Below, in pieces: positions 51,402 through 63,965 of a DNA stretch of 64,000 nucleotides. This stretch comes from Cervus elaphus. Its lineage: Eukaryota; Chordata; Mammalia; Artiodactyla; Cervidae. The translations under genes and the position numbers were made by a program. The notes beneath the pieces are model-generated. The model ran no database searches. It was not told the origin of the DNA and saw only the letters and a list, made by a program, of their open reading frames with translations. How positions within the stretch are numbered: the stretch's first letter is position 1; each line of letters begins with the position of its first letter. Location of the stretch: positions 108,837,650 to 108,901,649 of the forward strand of contig NC_057834.1 of NCBI RefSeq assembly GCF_910594005.1, given 5' to 3'.

Positions 51402-54400
51402 AAACTTATGATAGAAAGGCTGCTGGCAGTTCTGCTTCTTTCCTCACTCTTGGTACAAAATAGCCTCGACCTCATTAGACTCCTCTGTGTCTGACCTGTG
51501 GGGTGAGTTCCATATTCCATCAAGTGAGAAAGCCCTTCTTGTGTTTTCTCTCAATCCATATACTACTCATAAATCCCACTTGGTTTCCAAAGCAAATGCA
51601 TCCCTTAAGTTTCTGTGCGTTTGATAACCTGGAGAGCTGCCTAAGGAATCTGTCCCTTTGGTCATCCATGCCTCCTAACTGGTTGTGAACATTTTATTTA
51701 AACCTGTAATAGGGAAGGGAGAAATCCACTCAAATGCATAACTTGCCACTACTATCATAGCTGTGACAAATGGACATCTGACAGTTTAGATCCTGCCAAT
51801 TAGAGAGCTGCTTATTGCATCTGCTTTTGATAAACATCAGTCATTATAGGGGTTGGAGAAGCTGTGTTTCCCAGTGTGCTGCTGCTGCTTCTTCTCTTTT
51901 TTTTTTTCATTCCCTCTGTCTCTTGCTTCTTGAGTGTACCTTCTGGCACCAGCCATACATGCTGGCTGCATCGTTAAGTGCTGAGACTTTACATCTTAAT
52001 TCTGTGTGAGAGGTTTTCTCTGGGGGCGATGGTGCATCTGTGGAAAAGGAATTTCAGTGTACAATGGAGGTGATATGTTGGAGGATGTTGATGACATATT
52101 TAAGGAAACAGCTGTCCAGAAACTATTTTGAGTATGTGCGTGGGGGTGGGTGAGTGGGAGGGAGAGAAGGACTCTGCTTGCTTTGGTTGCCCACAGGCTA
52201 AGTAAGGTGGAATGTCTTGCCTTGGCTTAGAGGTCTGCTAAGGAAAAGCTTTGAAGTACTTAACTCAAGCAGAAAAGAACATGGGTTTAGGATGTGGGAT
52301 AATTTGCTCAACTTGTGTTCTCTTTCTATCTGGGAGGCTCATAAGCTATCAAGCAATGTTATCACCAATTCCCACTTTCTTTCAGATGCTTCTTAATGTT
52401 ATTTAATACTCTCTTCGATGGAATGGGGACTAACCCAGGATGAAATTATGGCTTAATTTTTTAATGTAATTCCTTGTGAAACAAAAAGATGTCTGTGTTC
52501 AATAGCTGGATAGATGTATGGCAAAATAGGAGAAAGGCAAGCTGTGTAACATCAGGACCAGTTTCTATAGCAACAAAAATGTCACCCATCCTTTTGGCTG
52601 ATCCTATTAATCTGGAGTAGAAGCAATGATACTGACGCATTCGAAATGTATTTAAACCAGAAGGTGAAAATATAACCCAGTTGTGGATTTAAAATAGAGG
52701 TAGAATTAGGTACCAACATTATTCAACTGAAACATACAGGATGTAAGGGAAAGCAGAGAGTTCTCAAGTACAGCCTCTGCATTTTTTAGATTTATTTTTT
52801 TAATGATTAAGCTTTTCACCAGAAGTTATTCCAAATAGTCTCGGATCCAAGTATAAAAAAGGAGGGTAGAGGAAAGATCCAATCAGCTTCTGATATCCAG
52901 AGCAGGTCTGTCTTTTTCAGAGTGTTGGCTCAGAATAAACCTTTGAAATTAATTGTTTTGAAGATGATGAGATTTGTAACTTTGAGAGCTGCTGACATTT
53001 GTGCATATTCGCGGAAAGGCAAGACTAGGTTTCTGGAAGAAGAAATCTGGCCTTTGGACCAGAGCATGTGGTCGTGGTTTCTGCTCTTTTAACCACAAAA
53101 AGGGCTAATGTGAGACTTGTGAACAAGTCCCCCAAATCTGTTAATGGAGGTGATGGTCCCAGTTTTGTGTTCTTCCAAGAGCTACTCCGAGGACCAAATG
53201 AGATAATGGATGTGGAAGTACTCTGAAAGATATCTAAAGTGCTCCAGGAGTGTAAAGAATGATTATTGTTATTAAGGATGAGCCAAGGAAATATTCTGTC
53301 CTAAAGAGCACCAGTAGCAGACAGAGTTTAGGAGGTGAGTTATAAATTCTGACTATCTGGGTCAGCGGTTTGAATTCCTTTTTCCAGGGGAGACTGTAAA
53401 GCTATTATTCTGTGCTCTTTTCCTTTGGTGCCTCTTTTTACTTTTGAATTATTTAAATGACTAAATCTTTTCCCACTTTGCAAAGCAGAGTGACAGTCCC
53501 CAGTATATTTTGCTGCTGGAGCACAAATAAATGGGGATGCAGATCCGTGTCATTATGATAAAACACCATCTTTTCATCTTTATCTGAGAATTTCAGACTC
53601 CTCAGGAAAGATGACCGCCTCTCGTTATGGAAAATGAATTTGCCAGCAAAGAAAGATATCTCTTAACTTGTTCTTGGGGCTTCCTCTTTCCAGAAGCATC
53701 AAGGAAAATTAGCCCTGTTTACTATTCTTGGTTTTTAAAAATGGTTTCCCTTTCCTCACCCACTCCCCACATGTCTGAAAATGATCGTGGAATAACAGAA
53801 GAGAATTCAGACAGGAACCAGCAAGGAAAATGAAAAGAGTATGTAACGTTTGATTAACCAAGATATCTTCTGTAAAGGAACAGAATCTGCTTTTTGAAAT
53901 GAGTAGCAAAAGGTCTGGATATTTCTAACCCCTGTCTGGATACACTTTCTTACACTTCAGAAATAATTAACACTCTCAAAGCAAAGGAGATGCTTTCAAC
54001 TATGCCTTGAAATAAAATGTTATTTTTGTACAAACCATGGCTGGGGATATGTTGCTGTCACCTTCAAGCCCTGCATTGTGACTGATGACCTGGGAGGGTG
54101 TCCAAATCTCAGATTTTTGTCTCCATCCATCAGTCACCAGTCAAATATGTGTCTAGCACTATGATAGGCTCATGGGGATAAAAGACTAGAAGAGTAAAGA
54201 GAAAGAAAGTAGAAGATTTTCCCTTATCTTTACCAAATTTCAGCCACCGAATTGCTGTCTCTCTCAGTTCGTTAAATTAACAGAAAATGAACTTCATAGG
54301 TTGTAGGACCAGGGAGGCTATTTGACTAGTTAAGACAAATAGACTTTTTCATTCTTTTTTGTCCTTTGGCACTCAGCTCTTCTATAAAGCTTTTCTGATT

Positions 54401-54434
54401 ACCCTGTTATGCTCCCAAAGCCCCCCTTTGTAAA
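51402..54434. other. About 3 kb without recognisable repeats
   Basis: The longest such stretch. I see no MIR, L2, L1, BovB or SINE signature, no CpG island and no supportable exon (longest frame 68 codons, 53627-53833). An RFX-like GTTTCTATAGCAAC lies at 52561-52574. Resistance to repeat insertion is compatible with regulatory content, or with elements too old to recognise by eye. Confidence 0.5.
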
Positions 54435-54692
54435 ACAATATAATGTAGTGCTGAGGGTTGGTTTAACAGTGAGGTACAGATTCAAGTTTAATCTCCATCG
54501 CATACTAGCTGGGTGACTCTGTGCAACTACTGTGAGCTTCCATGGCATCATTTGTAAAGTGAAGAGCAGTAGATCCTAACACACAAGGGTTTATGTTGAC
54601 TAAGTAGGAAATGGGTGTAAAGTGCTTAGCCAAATAGGTAGCATGTAGTAAGAAACCAATAAATTCTAGCAATTGTGATTATTTTCATTTCT
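54435..54692 (+). repeat. MIR SINE, sense, near full length
   Basis: 'ctgagggttggtttaacagtg', 'catactagctgggtgactctg', 'catggcatcatttgtaaagtg', 'taaagtgcttagccaaatagg', 'agaaaccaataaattctagc' cover MIR end to end. Confidence 0.92.
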
Positions 54693-55009
54693 GTTAACAT
54701 TTTAGAGTATTTTGAACTTTTTTACTTAGCCCATAGAACAAGGAAACATGTTTTACTACCAAGCAACAGATTCGATAAACATCCTCAGGTCTCTGATGCT
54801 GAGCCCATTCTGGGGAGCCCTCCAAGGTGGGGCAGGGATATTTAGAGACATAGGGATATCAGAAATGTGCTGAGACTCAGGATCAGGATGGGGCTCAGCC
54901 ATGAAGGGAGGAATGTGCACGTCTATTGCACACCTTCATTTGTGTTTTAAAATAACATTTTTATATTTGACTCAATCCTTTTGATATTTCCATTCCCAAG
55001 GGCCTTGCC

Positions 55010-55245
55010 CGTGCCTTGATATGTCCTGATCAGTATTATAACACTCATCACACTCCAGTGTTTAGCTCTCTTTCTCTAATGATTAGCCTGTGATCAATAG
55101 ACAGCAGGGATTATGTGTCTATATATATATATATATACATATATATGTATATATATATATATTTTACTTATTCATCTGAATACCAAATACTGTTACAGGG
55201 TTTCAAGAGGTGAGTATTTGTCTGATGGATAAATGGATCAAGCAA
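55010..55245 (+). repeat. L2 LINE 3' end, sense, split by TA repeat
   Basis: 'tataacactcatcacactcc', 'gattagcctgtgatcaatag', 'acagcagggattatgtgtc', then (TA)n, then 'cttattcatctgaataccaaa' and 'tctgatggataaatgg'. Confidence 0.65.
55119..55162. repeat. (TA)n microsatellite
   Basis: 44 bases of nearly pure TA with CATA/TGTA interruptions. Confidence 0.96.
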
Positions 55246-55264
55246 TGAACAAACAAATTAATAA

Positions 55265-55512
55265 AAGTCTTTATTAAAACTTGTGGTTGCCAGTGGGGAG
55301 AGGGAGGATGGGAGGGGCAAGGAAGAGTAGGAGATTAAGAGGTACAGACTACTGTGTATAAGTAAATCACAAAGATACATTGTATAGCACAGGGAATATA
55401 TCCAACATTTTATAATAACTTTAAATGGAGTATAATCTATAAAAATATTGAATCACTATTGTCTACCTGAAACTAATAAAATATTATAAATCATCTATAC
55501 TTCAATGAAAAT
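55265..55512 (+). repeat. L1 3' end, sense
   Basis: 'cttgtggttgccagtgggga', 'ggagattaagaggtacagac', 'gtatagcacagggaatatatc', 'ctacctgaaactaataaaat' and 'atctatacttcaatgaaaat' give the L1 3' UTR in order. Confidence 0.88.
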
Positions 55513-56303
55513 GAACTCTAAAGAAGCATGTAAGCCCCTGTATGAACACATGGTAATAATTAAGTATTATTATATATATTTTTAACTGATCAGTTTTCAG
55601 GTTGGCAGGTGAATAGTGCATTGAGACTTACTGTACTGAGGGCTTGTCCTTAGGGGAAGAGTAATGTTTTCCCGGCCTTGAGAAAAGCCCAGACTGAGAT
55701 CCTCTGAGAGGCTGTAAATGAAGAATCTCTCAGATTATTCCAGTTTTATCAGGGATGAGTAGCAGGCCCCTTTGCAGCTCTAACCCTCATTTCTAAATTA
55801 CACACTCAAATCAGTAATTTTGAGTGGGCTGCCAAAAAAGCAGTCAGTAGATCAAGTGTTGCCCAAGGAGCCCTTCACCCTTGGCTGCCATGATGTGTGA
55901 CCCTCTCCCTTGAGTTTGGCAGCCAGAGCAGAAAGCCCGAGGCAGCTCCTCTTGAAAGGCCAGCACAGAAAATTCCTTCCAGTTTGGCAAGGAGACTGGG
56001 GGTAGAGAGAGAGGACACTCATGATGTCTAATCCTTCATGGGCAGCTGTTCATAGCTTGAACCAGACAACTAAAGAAATCATAAGAATGTTTCTAGCATT
56101 ATCTGTTTTCATTCCCAAACCATCTCTTTCATTTTCCACACCTGGACCAGGAATCTTCACATCCCCAGCCCCCTACATCTGTTCCTCCTCTGTTTGAAAG
56201 ACAAATCCCAATGCCTTGCCCTCTTGTATCTTTGCTTTCTACTCAATTCATCTGCTCAGGTGCCAATTACAAGTATAACAATATTAATAGCTAGTATTTA
56301 GAA
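55513..56303. other. Unclassified sequence
   Basis: Possible very diverged L2 at about 56110-56270 (pyrimidine-rich). No exon recognised. Confidence 0.4.
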
Positions 56304-56910
56304 ACAGTGAGAGACTTTATTTGGGTGGGGGCTCCAAAATCACTGCAGATGGTGACTGCAGCCATGAAATTAAAAGTCACTTGCTCCTTGGGAGAAAAAC
56401 TATAACCAACCTAGACAGCATATTAAAACAGCAGAGACATTACTTTGCTGACAAAGGTCTGTCTAGTTAAAGCTATGGTTTTTCCAGTAGTCATGTGTGG
56501 ATGTGAGAGTTGGACTACAAAGAAAGCTGAGTGCCAAAGAATTGATGAACTGTGATGTTGGAGAAGACTCTTGAGAGTCCCTTGGACTGCAAGAGATCCA
56601 ACCAGTCCATCCTAAAGGAAATCAGTCCTGAATATTCACTGGAAGGACTGATGCTGAAGCTGAAACTCCAATAGTTTGGCCACCTGATGTGAAGAGCTGA
56701 CTCATTGGAAAAGACCCTGATGCTGAGAGAGATTGAAGGTGGGAGGAGAAGGGGACGACAGAGGATGAGATGGTTGGATGGCATCACCAACTCGATGGAC
56801 ATGAGTCTGCATAAGCTCCAGGGAGTTGGTGACGGACAAGGAAGCCTGGCGTGCTGCAGTCGATGGGGTCACGAAGAGTCAGACGTGTTTAAGTGACTGA
56901 ACTGAACTGA
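56304..56910 (+). mobile_element. BovB LINE, sense, 5'-truncated
   Basis: It begins 'aaacagtgagagactttattt' and ends 'gtgactgaactgaactga'. Multiple small deletions break the ORF2 frame. No convincing target duplication. Confidence 0.95.
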
Positions 56911-57949
56911 TCATGACACTGGTACAACTTCAAGAGTTTTAGTTCTGTTTGTTCATTGTTTCTTCCCCATAAACTAAGAAAACAGAGGCACAAGGTAAAA
57001 CGTGTGAACAAAGAGAGAAGTACGGGTATGAAAGCACTGAGCATGATGAGCTGGTTTATGAGAGGTGGATAAGAAGAGGCATAATAGAATTTGTGAGTGA
57101 ATTTAATCTTGAGTGATAAGGAAGAAAATGGAAACAGGACATGTCTGTGGTGAAGGGCATAGATGTGTACAGCACACCCTGGTTTACTGGTCATGGTAAG
57201 CATAGTACATAGTTCATAGCAGGCATTCAATAACCCTAGGCTGAAATAATTCAAATAATGTATTTGGGTGAACATTGCAAAACACTACAAAACAGAGCAG
57301 GAGACCAGAAGTGGGAGGGCTAGCCTGGTAGCACTCGTTTTCAGGAAGAGTGGGTGAATGATGAAGCTTTCTATAAAAGCGAGAGCAAATTTTATGACTG
57401 CAACTCACAGATTTCTCATCATAATGAATTTTCCATTAAATGTCCTCCTAATCCACACTGGCTGATAGATGAACCCCTGAAACAGAGAGTTCCCAGCAAG
57501 ATCTATGGGAGTAGCCACATATCAGAGGAGATGAATGCAGTTAGTCATCAGGAATCGCAGGAGTCAAAAGGAAGATGGGACCATTTGCCTGGACTCTGTT
57601 TGAAAGCCGGATAACAAATGAATCCCCCGGCTTGTGTTGTCAAATGTTTCTATTCATATCAGCCACTGCCCCAGTCACTTATAGCTTAGCAGGCTTTGAA
57701 GAAAGGATGTAACAGTTTAATGAAGGTGTTAGAGCATGCCTGAGAGAGCACCACACTAGGGGTCCTGGGGTCTTTGAATAGCAGACCTAGGTCTGGGATC
57801 TTAGATATCATCTAGTCAAACGAAATCTTAAGGTAGAACCTGAATAAATATAACAGGTAAAAGCAATAAATGGGATTTTCTAGCAATTTTATATCTACAT
57901 CATTTGGCAGACAAGCCCTTTGGATTTCCTAGAGCACATAAGTGTATGG
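56911..57949. other. Unclassified, partly AT-rich
   Basis: An L2/MIR-like tail lies at about 57190-57232. The 57355-57720 part has no recognisable repeat. The 86-codon frame at 57354-57614 is unsupported. Confidence 0.4.
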
Positions 57950-57954
57950 AAAAC

Positions 57955-58091
57955 CTTGCTTTGAGTCCAATACTCTTATTTTACCAGGGAAGAGAAACAT
58001 AGCCACAGAGCAGAGAGATGACTCCCTCAATATAACCCAGGTGGCCAATGGCAAAGTCTGAGCCTAGAAATTTTGACTCTGCTTTTCATGC
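57955..58091 (-). repeat. MIR SINE fragment, antisense
   Basis: 'ctcttattttaccagggaag', 'agaaacatagccacagagcag', 'aacccaggtggccaatggc' and 'gagcctagaaattttgactc' match antisense MIR. Confidence 0.75.
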
Positions 58092-58280
58092 AAGAGGGAT
58101 TGGGGGCAGGAGGAGAAGGGAATAACAGAGGATGGGATGGCTGGATGGCATCACCGACTCGATGGGCAGGACTTTGAGTAAGCTCCAGGAGTTGGTGATG
58201 GACAGGGAGGCCTGGCATGCTGCGATTCATGGGGTCGCAAAGAGTCAGATACGACTGAGCGACTGAACTGAACTGACTGA
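58092..58280 (+). mobile_element. BovB LINE 3' end, sense, very short
   Basis: The last ~190 bp of BovB: 'agggattgggggcaggagg' to 'gcgactgaactgaactgact'. Imperfect flanks cttttcatgcaag / cttttgttcaag may be its target duplication. Confidence 0.93.
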
Positions 58281-58459
58281 ATGTTCTTTTGTTCAAGAAA
58301 TATTATCGAGCAGCTACTATGTAAAGGACACTGTTAGCCTGGAGCATACATTGAAAGATCAAGTTTCTGTTCTTAAAAATTTCAGGGACAGTTACAAAGA
58401 CAAGAGTGAAAAGTATAAAACTAGAGCTATGTACATATTATGATTTACCCAGATATCAC

Positions 58460-58668
58460 AGGGCTTCCCAGGTGGCTCAGTGGTAAAGAATCCACCTGCC
58501 AATGCAGGTTGAATTCCTGGCTCAAGGAGATCCCCTGGAGAAGGAAATGGCAACCTAGTCAAGTATTCTTGCCAGGATAACCCCGTGGACAGAAGAGCCT
58601 GGTGAGCTACAGCCCATGGGGTCTTGAGAGCTGGATACGACTGATAGACTGAGCTTGCAAGCACACAG
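58460..58668 (+). repeat. BovA SINE, sense
   Basis: 'cagggcttcccaggtggctc', 'ccacctgccaatgcagg', 'ctggagaaggaaatggcaac', 'gctacagcccatggggtc'. A roughly 15-bp deletion removes most of the B-box region after 'aatgcaggtt'. Confidence 0.95.
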
Positions 58669-59709
58669 TTTATCGCAAATTCAGAAGCTTTCAGGTGTCA
58701 AGCAGGTAACATGAATGAAACATGCTGAGAATAAAGTATGGTGTCAGTTGAGGGAACTAGAACATAAATGTCTATTGAATGTATTCAAATTTTGAAACCT
58801 CAACTTGATAAAGATAATTTACCCCAAAACGCCCCGCAGTTAACATTATACTAAATACCAAGAGTGCCAAAGATTTCCCACAAAGTAAAGATATATTTCA
58901 GCATCATACTGGAAGTCCTAGTTTATGCAATAAGACAAGAAAAGGGAATGAAAGGTATACAGATGGTTAAGGAAGAAATAAACCTGACTTTTTTGAAGAC
59001 GACGTGATTCTCTGTGTAGAAAATCTTAAAGAATCAATAAAAAAATCTCCTGGAACTAATAAGCAATCATAACAAGTTTATAGGATTCAAGCTTAATATA
59101 CAAAAGTCAATCACTTTCTTATATATTAGCAATGAATGCATGGAATATCTAAATTAAACAGTTTACATTATCATCCCCCAAATAAAATACTTGGTAATAA
59201 CAAAATGTTTAGGAGCTATATAAGGAAGATTACAAAGCTTATTAAAGAAGTGAAAGAACTAAACAAATAGATATCCCATGTTCATGAGTAGAAAGGCTTA
59301 ACACTGTCAAACTTTCAGTTCTTCCAAACTTTATCTATAAATTCAGTAGAATCCCAGCAAGTTAATTTGTGGATGTTGACAAATTGATTCTAAAGTTTAT
59401 AAGGAGAGGCAAAATACCCAGAATAGCCAACACCATATTGAAGGAGAAAAACAAAGTTGGAGGACTAACACTACTCAACTTCATGACTTAGTATAAAGCT
59501 ACAATAATAAAAGTAGAGTTATACTGATGGAAGAATAGACAATAGATTAACAGAATAGAGTGCCCTGAAGTAGACCCACATAACTATAGTCAACTGATCT
59601 TTGAATAAGGAGAAAAGTAATACAATAGAGAAAAGATAGTCTTTTCAACAAATGGTGCTGGAAAAACTGGACATCCACATGCACAGAAATGAATCTCTAC
59701 ATAGACTTT

Positions 59710-59924
59710 GAAAGGAAAGTGAAAGTGTTAGTCACTCAGTTGTGTTTGACATTTTGTGACCCCACGGACTGTAGCCTGCCAGACTTCTCTGTTCTGGGAT
59801 TCTCCAGGCAAGAATATTGGAGTGGATTACCATTCCCTTCTCCAAGGGATCTTCCTGACCCAGGGATTGCATCTGGGTCTGCCACACTGGAGACAGATTC
59901 TTTACCATCTGCACCACCAGGGAA
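59710..59924 (-). repeat. BovA SINE, antisense, nested in L1
   Basis: 'gtgaaagtgttagtcactcag', 'gacttctctgttctgggattc', 'ccattcccttctccaaggg', 'ctgcaccaccagggaag'. It separates L1 strings that are adjacent in the consensus. Approximate target duplication agacttt / agacctt on either side. Confidence 0.95.
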
Positions 59925-60070
59925 GACCTTCAACTCTTCACAGATATTAACTCAAAATGGATCACAGATCTAAATGAAAAACCATAAAACTCCTAGAAGA
60001 TAACATAAAAAATCTAGATTAACTTGGATTTGGCAATGACCTTTTAAATATAATGTCAAAGGTATGATAC

Positions 60071-60379
60071 ATGAAAGAGAGAACTGATAAGCTGGACTTT
60101 TTTAAAATAAAAAATTGCTGCTCTCTGAAAGATACTGTCAAGAGGATAAAAAGACTGGCTACAAACAAGGAGCAAATATTTGCAAATGACACATCTGATA
60201 AAGGATTGTTGTCTAAAATAGACAAAGAACTCTTAAAACTAAACAATAAGAAAGCTACCCAGTTAAATGTGGGCCAAAGATTTTATCAGATACCTCAGCA
60301 AAGAAGATATAGAGATGGCAAATTGATATGTGAAAAGATATGTTCTCCTTATGTATGTTTTCGGGAAAATGCAAATTAA
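60071..60379 (+). pseudogene. L1 ORF2 C-terminal remnant (older copy)
   Basis: The frame starts MKERTDKLDFFKIKNCCSLK and includes KDTVKRIKRLATNKEQIFAN, the same ORF2 region as codons read at 17000-17100 in the younger L1 but far more diverged. It is one of several short disjoint frames (another at 60487-60681). Non-functional. Confidence 0.88.
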
Positions 60380-61004
60380 AACAACAATGAGATACCACCA
60401 CGCATCTATTAAATGACCAAAGTCCAAAATTCATTTGACTGCACCAAATACTAGTACATATATGGAGTGACAAGAAGTCTCATTCATTGCTGGTGAAAAT
60501 ACGAAATGGTACAACCTCTTTGGAATGTAGTTGGGTAGTTTCTTATGAAACTAAACATAATCTTACCATATCATCCAGCAATCATGCTCCTTGGAATTTA
60601 CCCAAAGAAGTTGAAAACTTATGTCCACATAAAAAACTGCACATAGCAGCTTTATTCATAATTGCCCAAATGTGGAAGTGACCAAGATGTCCTTCAGTAG
60701 ACAAATGAATAAGTAAACTGTTGTACATCCAGACAGTATCTAAGAAATATTATTTAGCACTAAAAAGAAATGAGATGCCAAGCTGTGAAAATACATGCAT
60801 ACTACTGAGTGAAGGAAGCCAATCTAAAAACGCTATATATGCTGTCTGATTCCATCTATATGACATTCTGGAAAAGGCAAGATATAGTAGTAGTGAAAGT
60901 ACTGGTGGTTGCCAGAGGTTAGTGGGGAGGAAAGGATGAATATATGAAACACTGAGGATTTTTAGGGCAGGGAAACTACTCTGTATGATATTATAATGGT
61001 GGGT

Positions 61005-61221
61005 TATTGTTGTTTAGTGCTAAGTCATGTCCAACTCTTTTGCAACCTCATGGACTGTAGCCCAGTCAGGCTCCTCTGGTCATGGGATTTCCTGGGGAAG
61101 AATACTGGAGTGGGTTGCCCTTTCCTCGCTCTTTCCAGGGGATCTTCCTGAACCAAGAATTGAACCCACATCTCCTTCATTGGCAGGTGAATTCTTTACC
61201 ATTGAGCCACCAGGGGAACCC
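61005..61221 (-). repeat. BovA SINE, antisense, nested in L1 3' UTR
   Basis: 'ttattgttgtttagtgctaag', 'ggctcctctggtcatgggat', 'gaatactggagtgggttgcc', 'accattgagccaccagggg'. Perfect 12-bp target duplication ataatggtgggt at 60993-61004 and 61222-61233. Confidence 0.97.
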
Positions 61222-61495
61222 ATAATGGTGGGTGCATATTATTGGATATTTGTCCAAACTCAGAATGTACAACACCAAGAGCAAACCTTAATATAAACTA
61301 AAGACTTTGGGAGACAACGATGGGTCTATGTAGGTTCATCATTGTAACAAATGTATGAGGATTGATTAATAATAAGGGAGGCTGTCCATTTTTGGGGGGC
61401 AAGAGGTCTATGGGAAATCTCTGTACCTTCTACTCAGTTTTGTTGTGAACCTGATTCCTCTCAAAACTAAAGCCTATTTTTTTTTAAAAACTGAA

Positions 61496-61839
61496 AACTG
61501 TGCAGTCAAAACAAAACCCATTTGTAATTGCTGGGCCACTAGCTTTCCCTGGATACCTCCTTTTACATTTTACAAAACTCTTTCATATAGTATAGCCATA
61601 ATTTACAAAAAAGAAATGAATTTAACATAGCGACCTAGTCCATACGTGCACACATGTAAATGAAACAAAAACTTCACACCGTTGTCCTCACTCTTACGAT
61701 GTGTGAACTATTTTCTATTCCATTCTATTCTCTTTCATTCTATTCTAATTTTATTTTGTTTAAAAATGGTAGTTATAATCCACTAAACTAATTTTCAAAC
61801 TCACTAATGACTATTAAACCAGTTTGAAAACCATTGCAA
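61496..61839. other. Unclassified, with a (TTCTA)n-like tract
   Basis: An imperfect CATTCTATTCT repeat spans about 61710-61750. Nothing else recognised. Confidence 0.6.
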
Positions 61840-62018
61840 TAGCATTGGAGTCTTAAACAACCCTGGGAGGCAGGTAGTTATGGCTTTTCCCATTTTACTC
61901 ATGAGAAAATGGACTCTCAAAAACTGTGATTTGCCCACCGTTGTACAATGAGTGGGTGATGGATACAGACTAGAATCAGAATCTTCTGGTGCCCCAACTG
62001 TGTGGTTCTTTAAAGAAG
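61840..62018 (-). repeat. MIR SINE, antisense
   Basis: 'aacaaccctgggaggcaggta', 'cccattttactcatgagaaaa', 'gtgatttgcccaccgttg' and 'actagaatcagaatcttctgg' match antisense MIR. Confidence 0.9.
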
Positions 62019-63284
62019 CCACTTTGACTTCCAGAGGATGCTGATTAACACTGAGTTCCAACTCTGACTTGAATCTTTATTTTTGCCTTGCTCCTGGAAA
62101 CAGGGTGTTCTTTATTTCCCTGTATGTATCACTTGTTCCCATTAATTTGCTAGATTTGCCTCCTCCTGGACTATCAACATGGAATAGACTTTCAAGATAG
62201 GAATGGATTTAAATATGGACTTGACAGCTTATACATGCTCTTCACTGTGCCCTGTAGGCAGTTTGAGAACTTCCAACAAACCACTTTCCTGATGTTTACA
62301 TACCATTTCCCAGTCTCAAGCATCTGGCAAACAAGTGTATATTTTTCTAGAAATTTCAGGCATCTGCTGTCATGGTGCCGGCCAAGGGAGCCTTCTCAAG
62401 CCCCATATGTAAGCCCTGCTGCTGCTGTTTTCCTGCAAGTTTAATAAGGCCAGGGCCATAATTGTAAATATTTAAAAACTTGTTGTGTGGCCAGATGGAT
62501 TCATTATAGACCGTATCTGTGCTTAGACTCATTTTCCAGTTCGGTGCTGGAAATGTCACATAGGAAGACATACATGCATGGTTCAGAACCAGACCCACAT
62601 CTAAATGCCAAAGGTAGAGCATTCATTTGTGTCCTCGCCTCTGATTTTCCTAACAGTTCTTCTTATTTAGCCTTGCCCAGACTGAGACGGGAGCCTGATG
62701 AAAAAATAATAGATATAAATTGTGCTTCAGTCATTGGCTGTTTATCTTAAGAAGAGAAACTTGTTTCCAGGCTACCTGATAATTGGACATCCAAAAAGTT
62801 CACTAAGAAGGGGAGAGGGTGGGACAGTACTGAGTGGAGAGAGAGCAGACTGTTTATTTTCTTTTATTACAAGAGGCTGTTGGTCCTTTCAGTTTCCCCA
62901 AGTTGTAGGTTTCTTCGTTTATTGAGTATGACAACCGCTACCTCAATAGTCTATGAATTATCTATGAATTCTTAAGGCTTTGAAACAATAAATTCTCATA
63001 CTTGACTCTATGAAGAGGGGGAGGGTTGGCAGCGTTTCCAGGGGAAGAGATCAGACCCATGGGGAGAAACTGGAGTCCCCTTCACTCAGTTATTCATCCA
63101 CTGGTTGATTCAATAAACATTTATTGAACAGTTTTCATCTAGCCTGTTCTTGCATCAGCCCAAGCAGCACTTTACTAAAAAATTTCCTATGAATGAAGTG
63201 TGATTTAGATGCCCTGGCTCTGTGTTCCCAAGGGACAGACCAATGAAAGCACTTGTCATGTTGTAGGATAATTGCTAGATTTAC
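62019..63284. other. About 1.3 kb mostly repeat-free, AT-rich
   Basis: Candidate conserved stretch at 62440-62760. A short MIR/L2-like 'caataaacatttattgaacag' lies near 63110-63131. No exon recognised; the frames here are under 90 codons. Confidence 0.45.
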
Positions 63285-63400
63285 ACAACTGCCTGTCCCT
63301 CTGCTGGGGGCTCCTTGAAGGCAGACACTGTGTCCTCATTTGCCTCTCTGTCCCCACACCATGTGCAGTGCTTAACTCAGAAAGTTCTTGATATTTGAGA
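63285..63400 (+). repeat. L2 LINE 3' terminus, sense
   Basis: 'gggggctccttgaaggcagac', 'actgtgtcctcatttgcc', 'tctctgtccccacacc' and 'agtgcttaactcagaaagttc' correspond to L2 (gagctccttgagggcagggactgtgtc…/gtatccccagcgcc). Confidence 0.75.
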
Positions 63401-63849
63401 TACTTGAGAATATGAGGATGAATGACTCCCTTCTCTGGGAGAGTAAGACACACATCCTCATTAGCATCTATCCTTTCAATCCAAAAACCATCCAAGTGCT
63501 CTATAATGGTCTCTAAGAATTTGTCCTCATTTCCCATTCATTTAGTTATTAAGAATGAAGAAGGGCTTCCCTACCATTATGTCACTTGAACATAATTCTT
63601 TTCTCTTTGCAATCTCTCAATGCTTTCTCAAGTGTTTTCCCACTAGGTCTATATGTTATAGATGCATATAAACATGTGGATATGTAGAATATACAATGAT
63701 GTATATGATATTACGTAGATATGTGTATATCTAGGTGGGTGTGTGTATAAACACATACAAGATACAATCATAATGTGGTATGTGGTATTGTCCTTTAAAA
63801 GAATAGCCTGAAGAATGAGTCTTAGGTGTGTGGTGATAGTACAGACAGC
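63401..63849. other. Unclassified, with TA/TG-rich low complexity
   Basis: 63655-63765 is a TATG/ATAT/GTGT-rich tract. No gene. Confidence 0.5.
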
Positions 63850-63965
63850 ATCACCCGACAGAAGTCAGAGCAATCCACCTAGATTAACTCAGTATGTGAC
63901 CATGAACAGGAATCCATGTCCCCTCTGAACCTCTGTCTCTTCATCTATTTCTTCATCGCAAGAGT
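63850..63965 (+). repeat. MIR SINE fragment, sense
   Basis: 'ctcagtatgtgaccatgaac', 'cccctctgaacctctgtctc' and 'ttcatctatttcttcatcgc' fit MIR's middle. Moderately diverged. Confidence 0.5.

Larger units (their letters stand above)
58795..61495 (+). mobile_element. Older L1, sense, 5'-truncated, with two SINE insertions
   Basis: A 2.7 kb L1 covering the ORF2 RT-to-C-terminus region and the 3' UTR. 'gccaaagatttcccacaaag…atcatactggaagtcctag', 'tggagaaaagatagtcttttc…ggtgctggaaaaactgg', 'ggtggttgccagaggttagtg', 'gggcagggaaactactctgta' and 'gagcaaaccttaatataaac' are in L1 order. ORF2 is riddled with stops. SINEs occupy 59710-59924 and 61005-61221. Confidence 0.92.
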
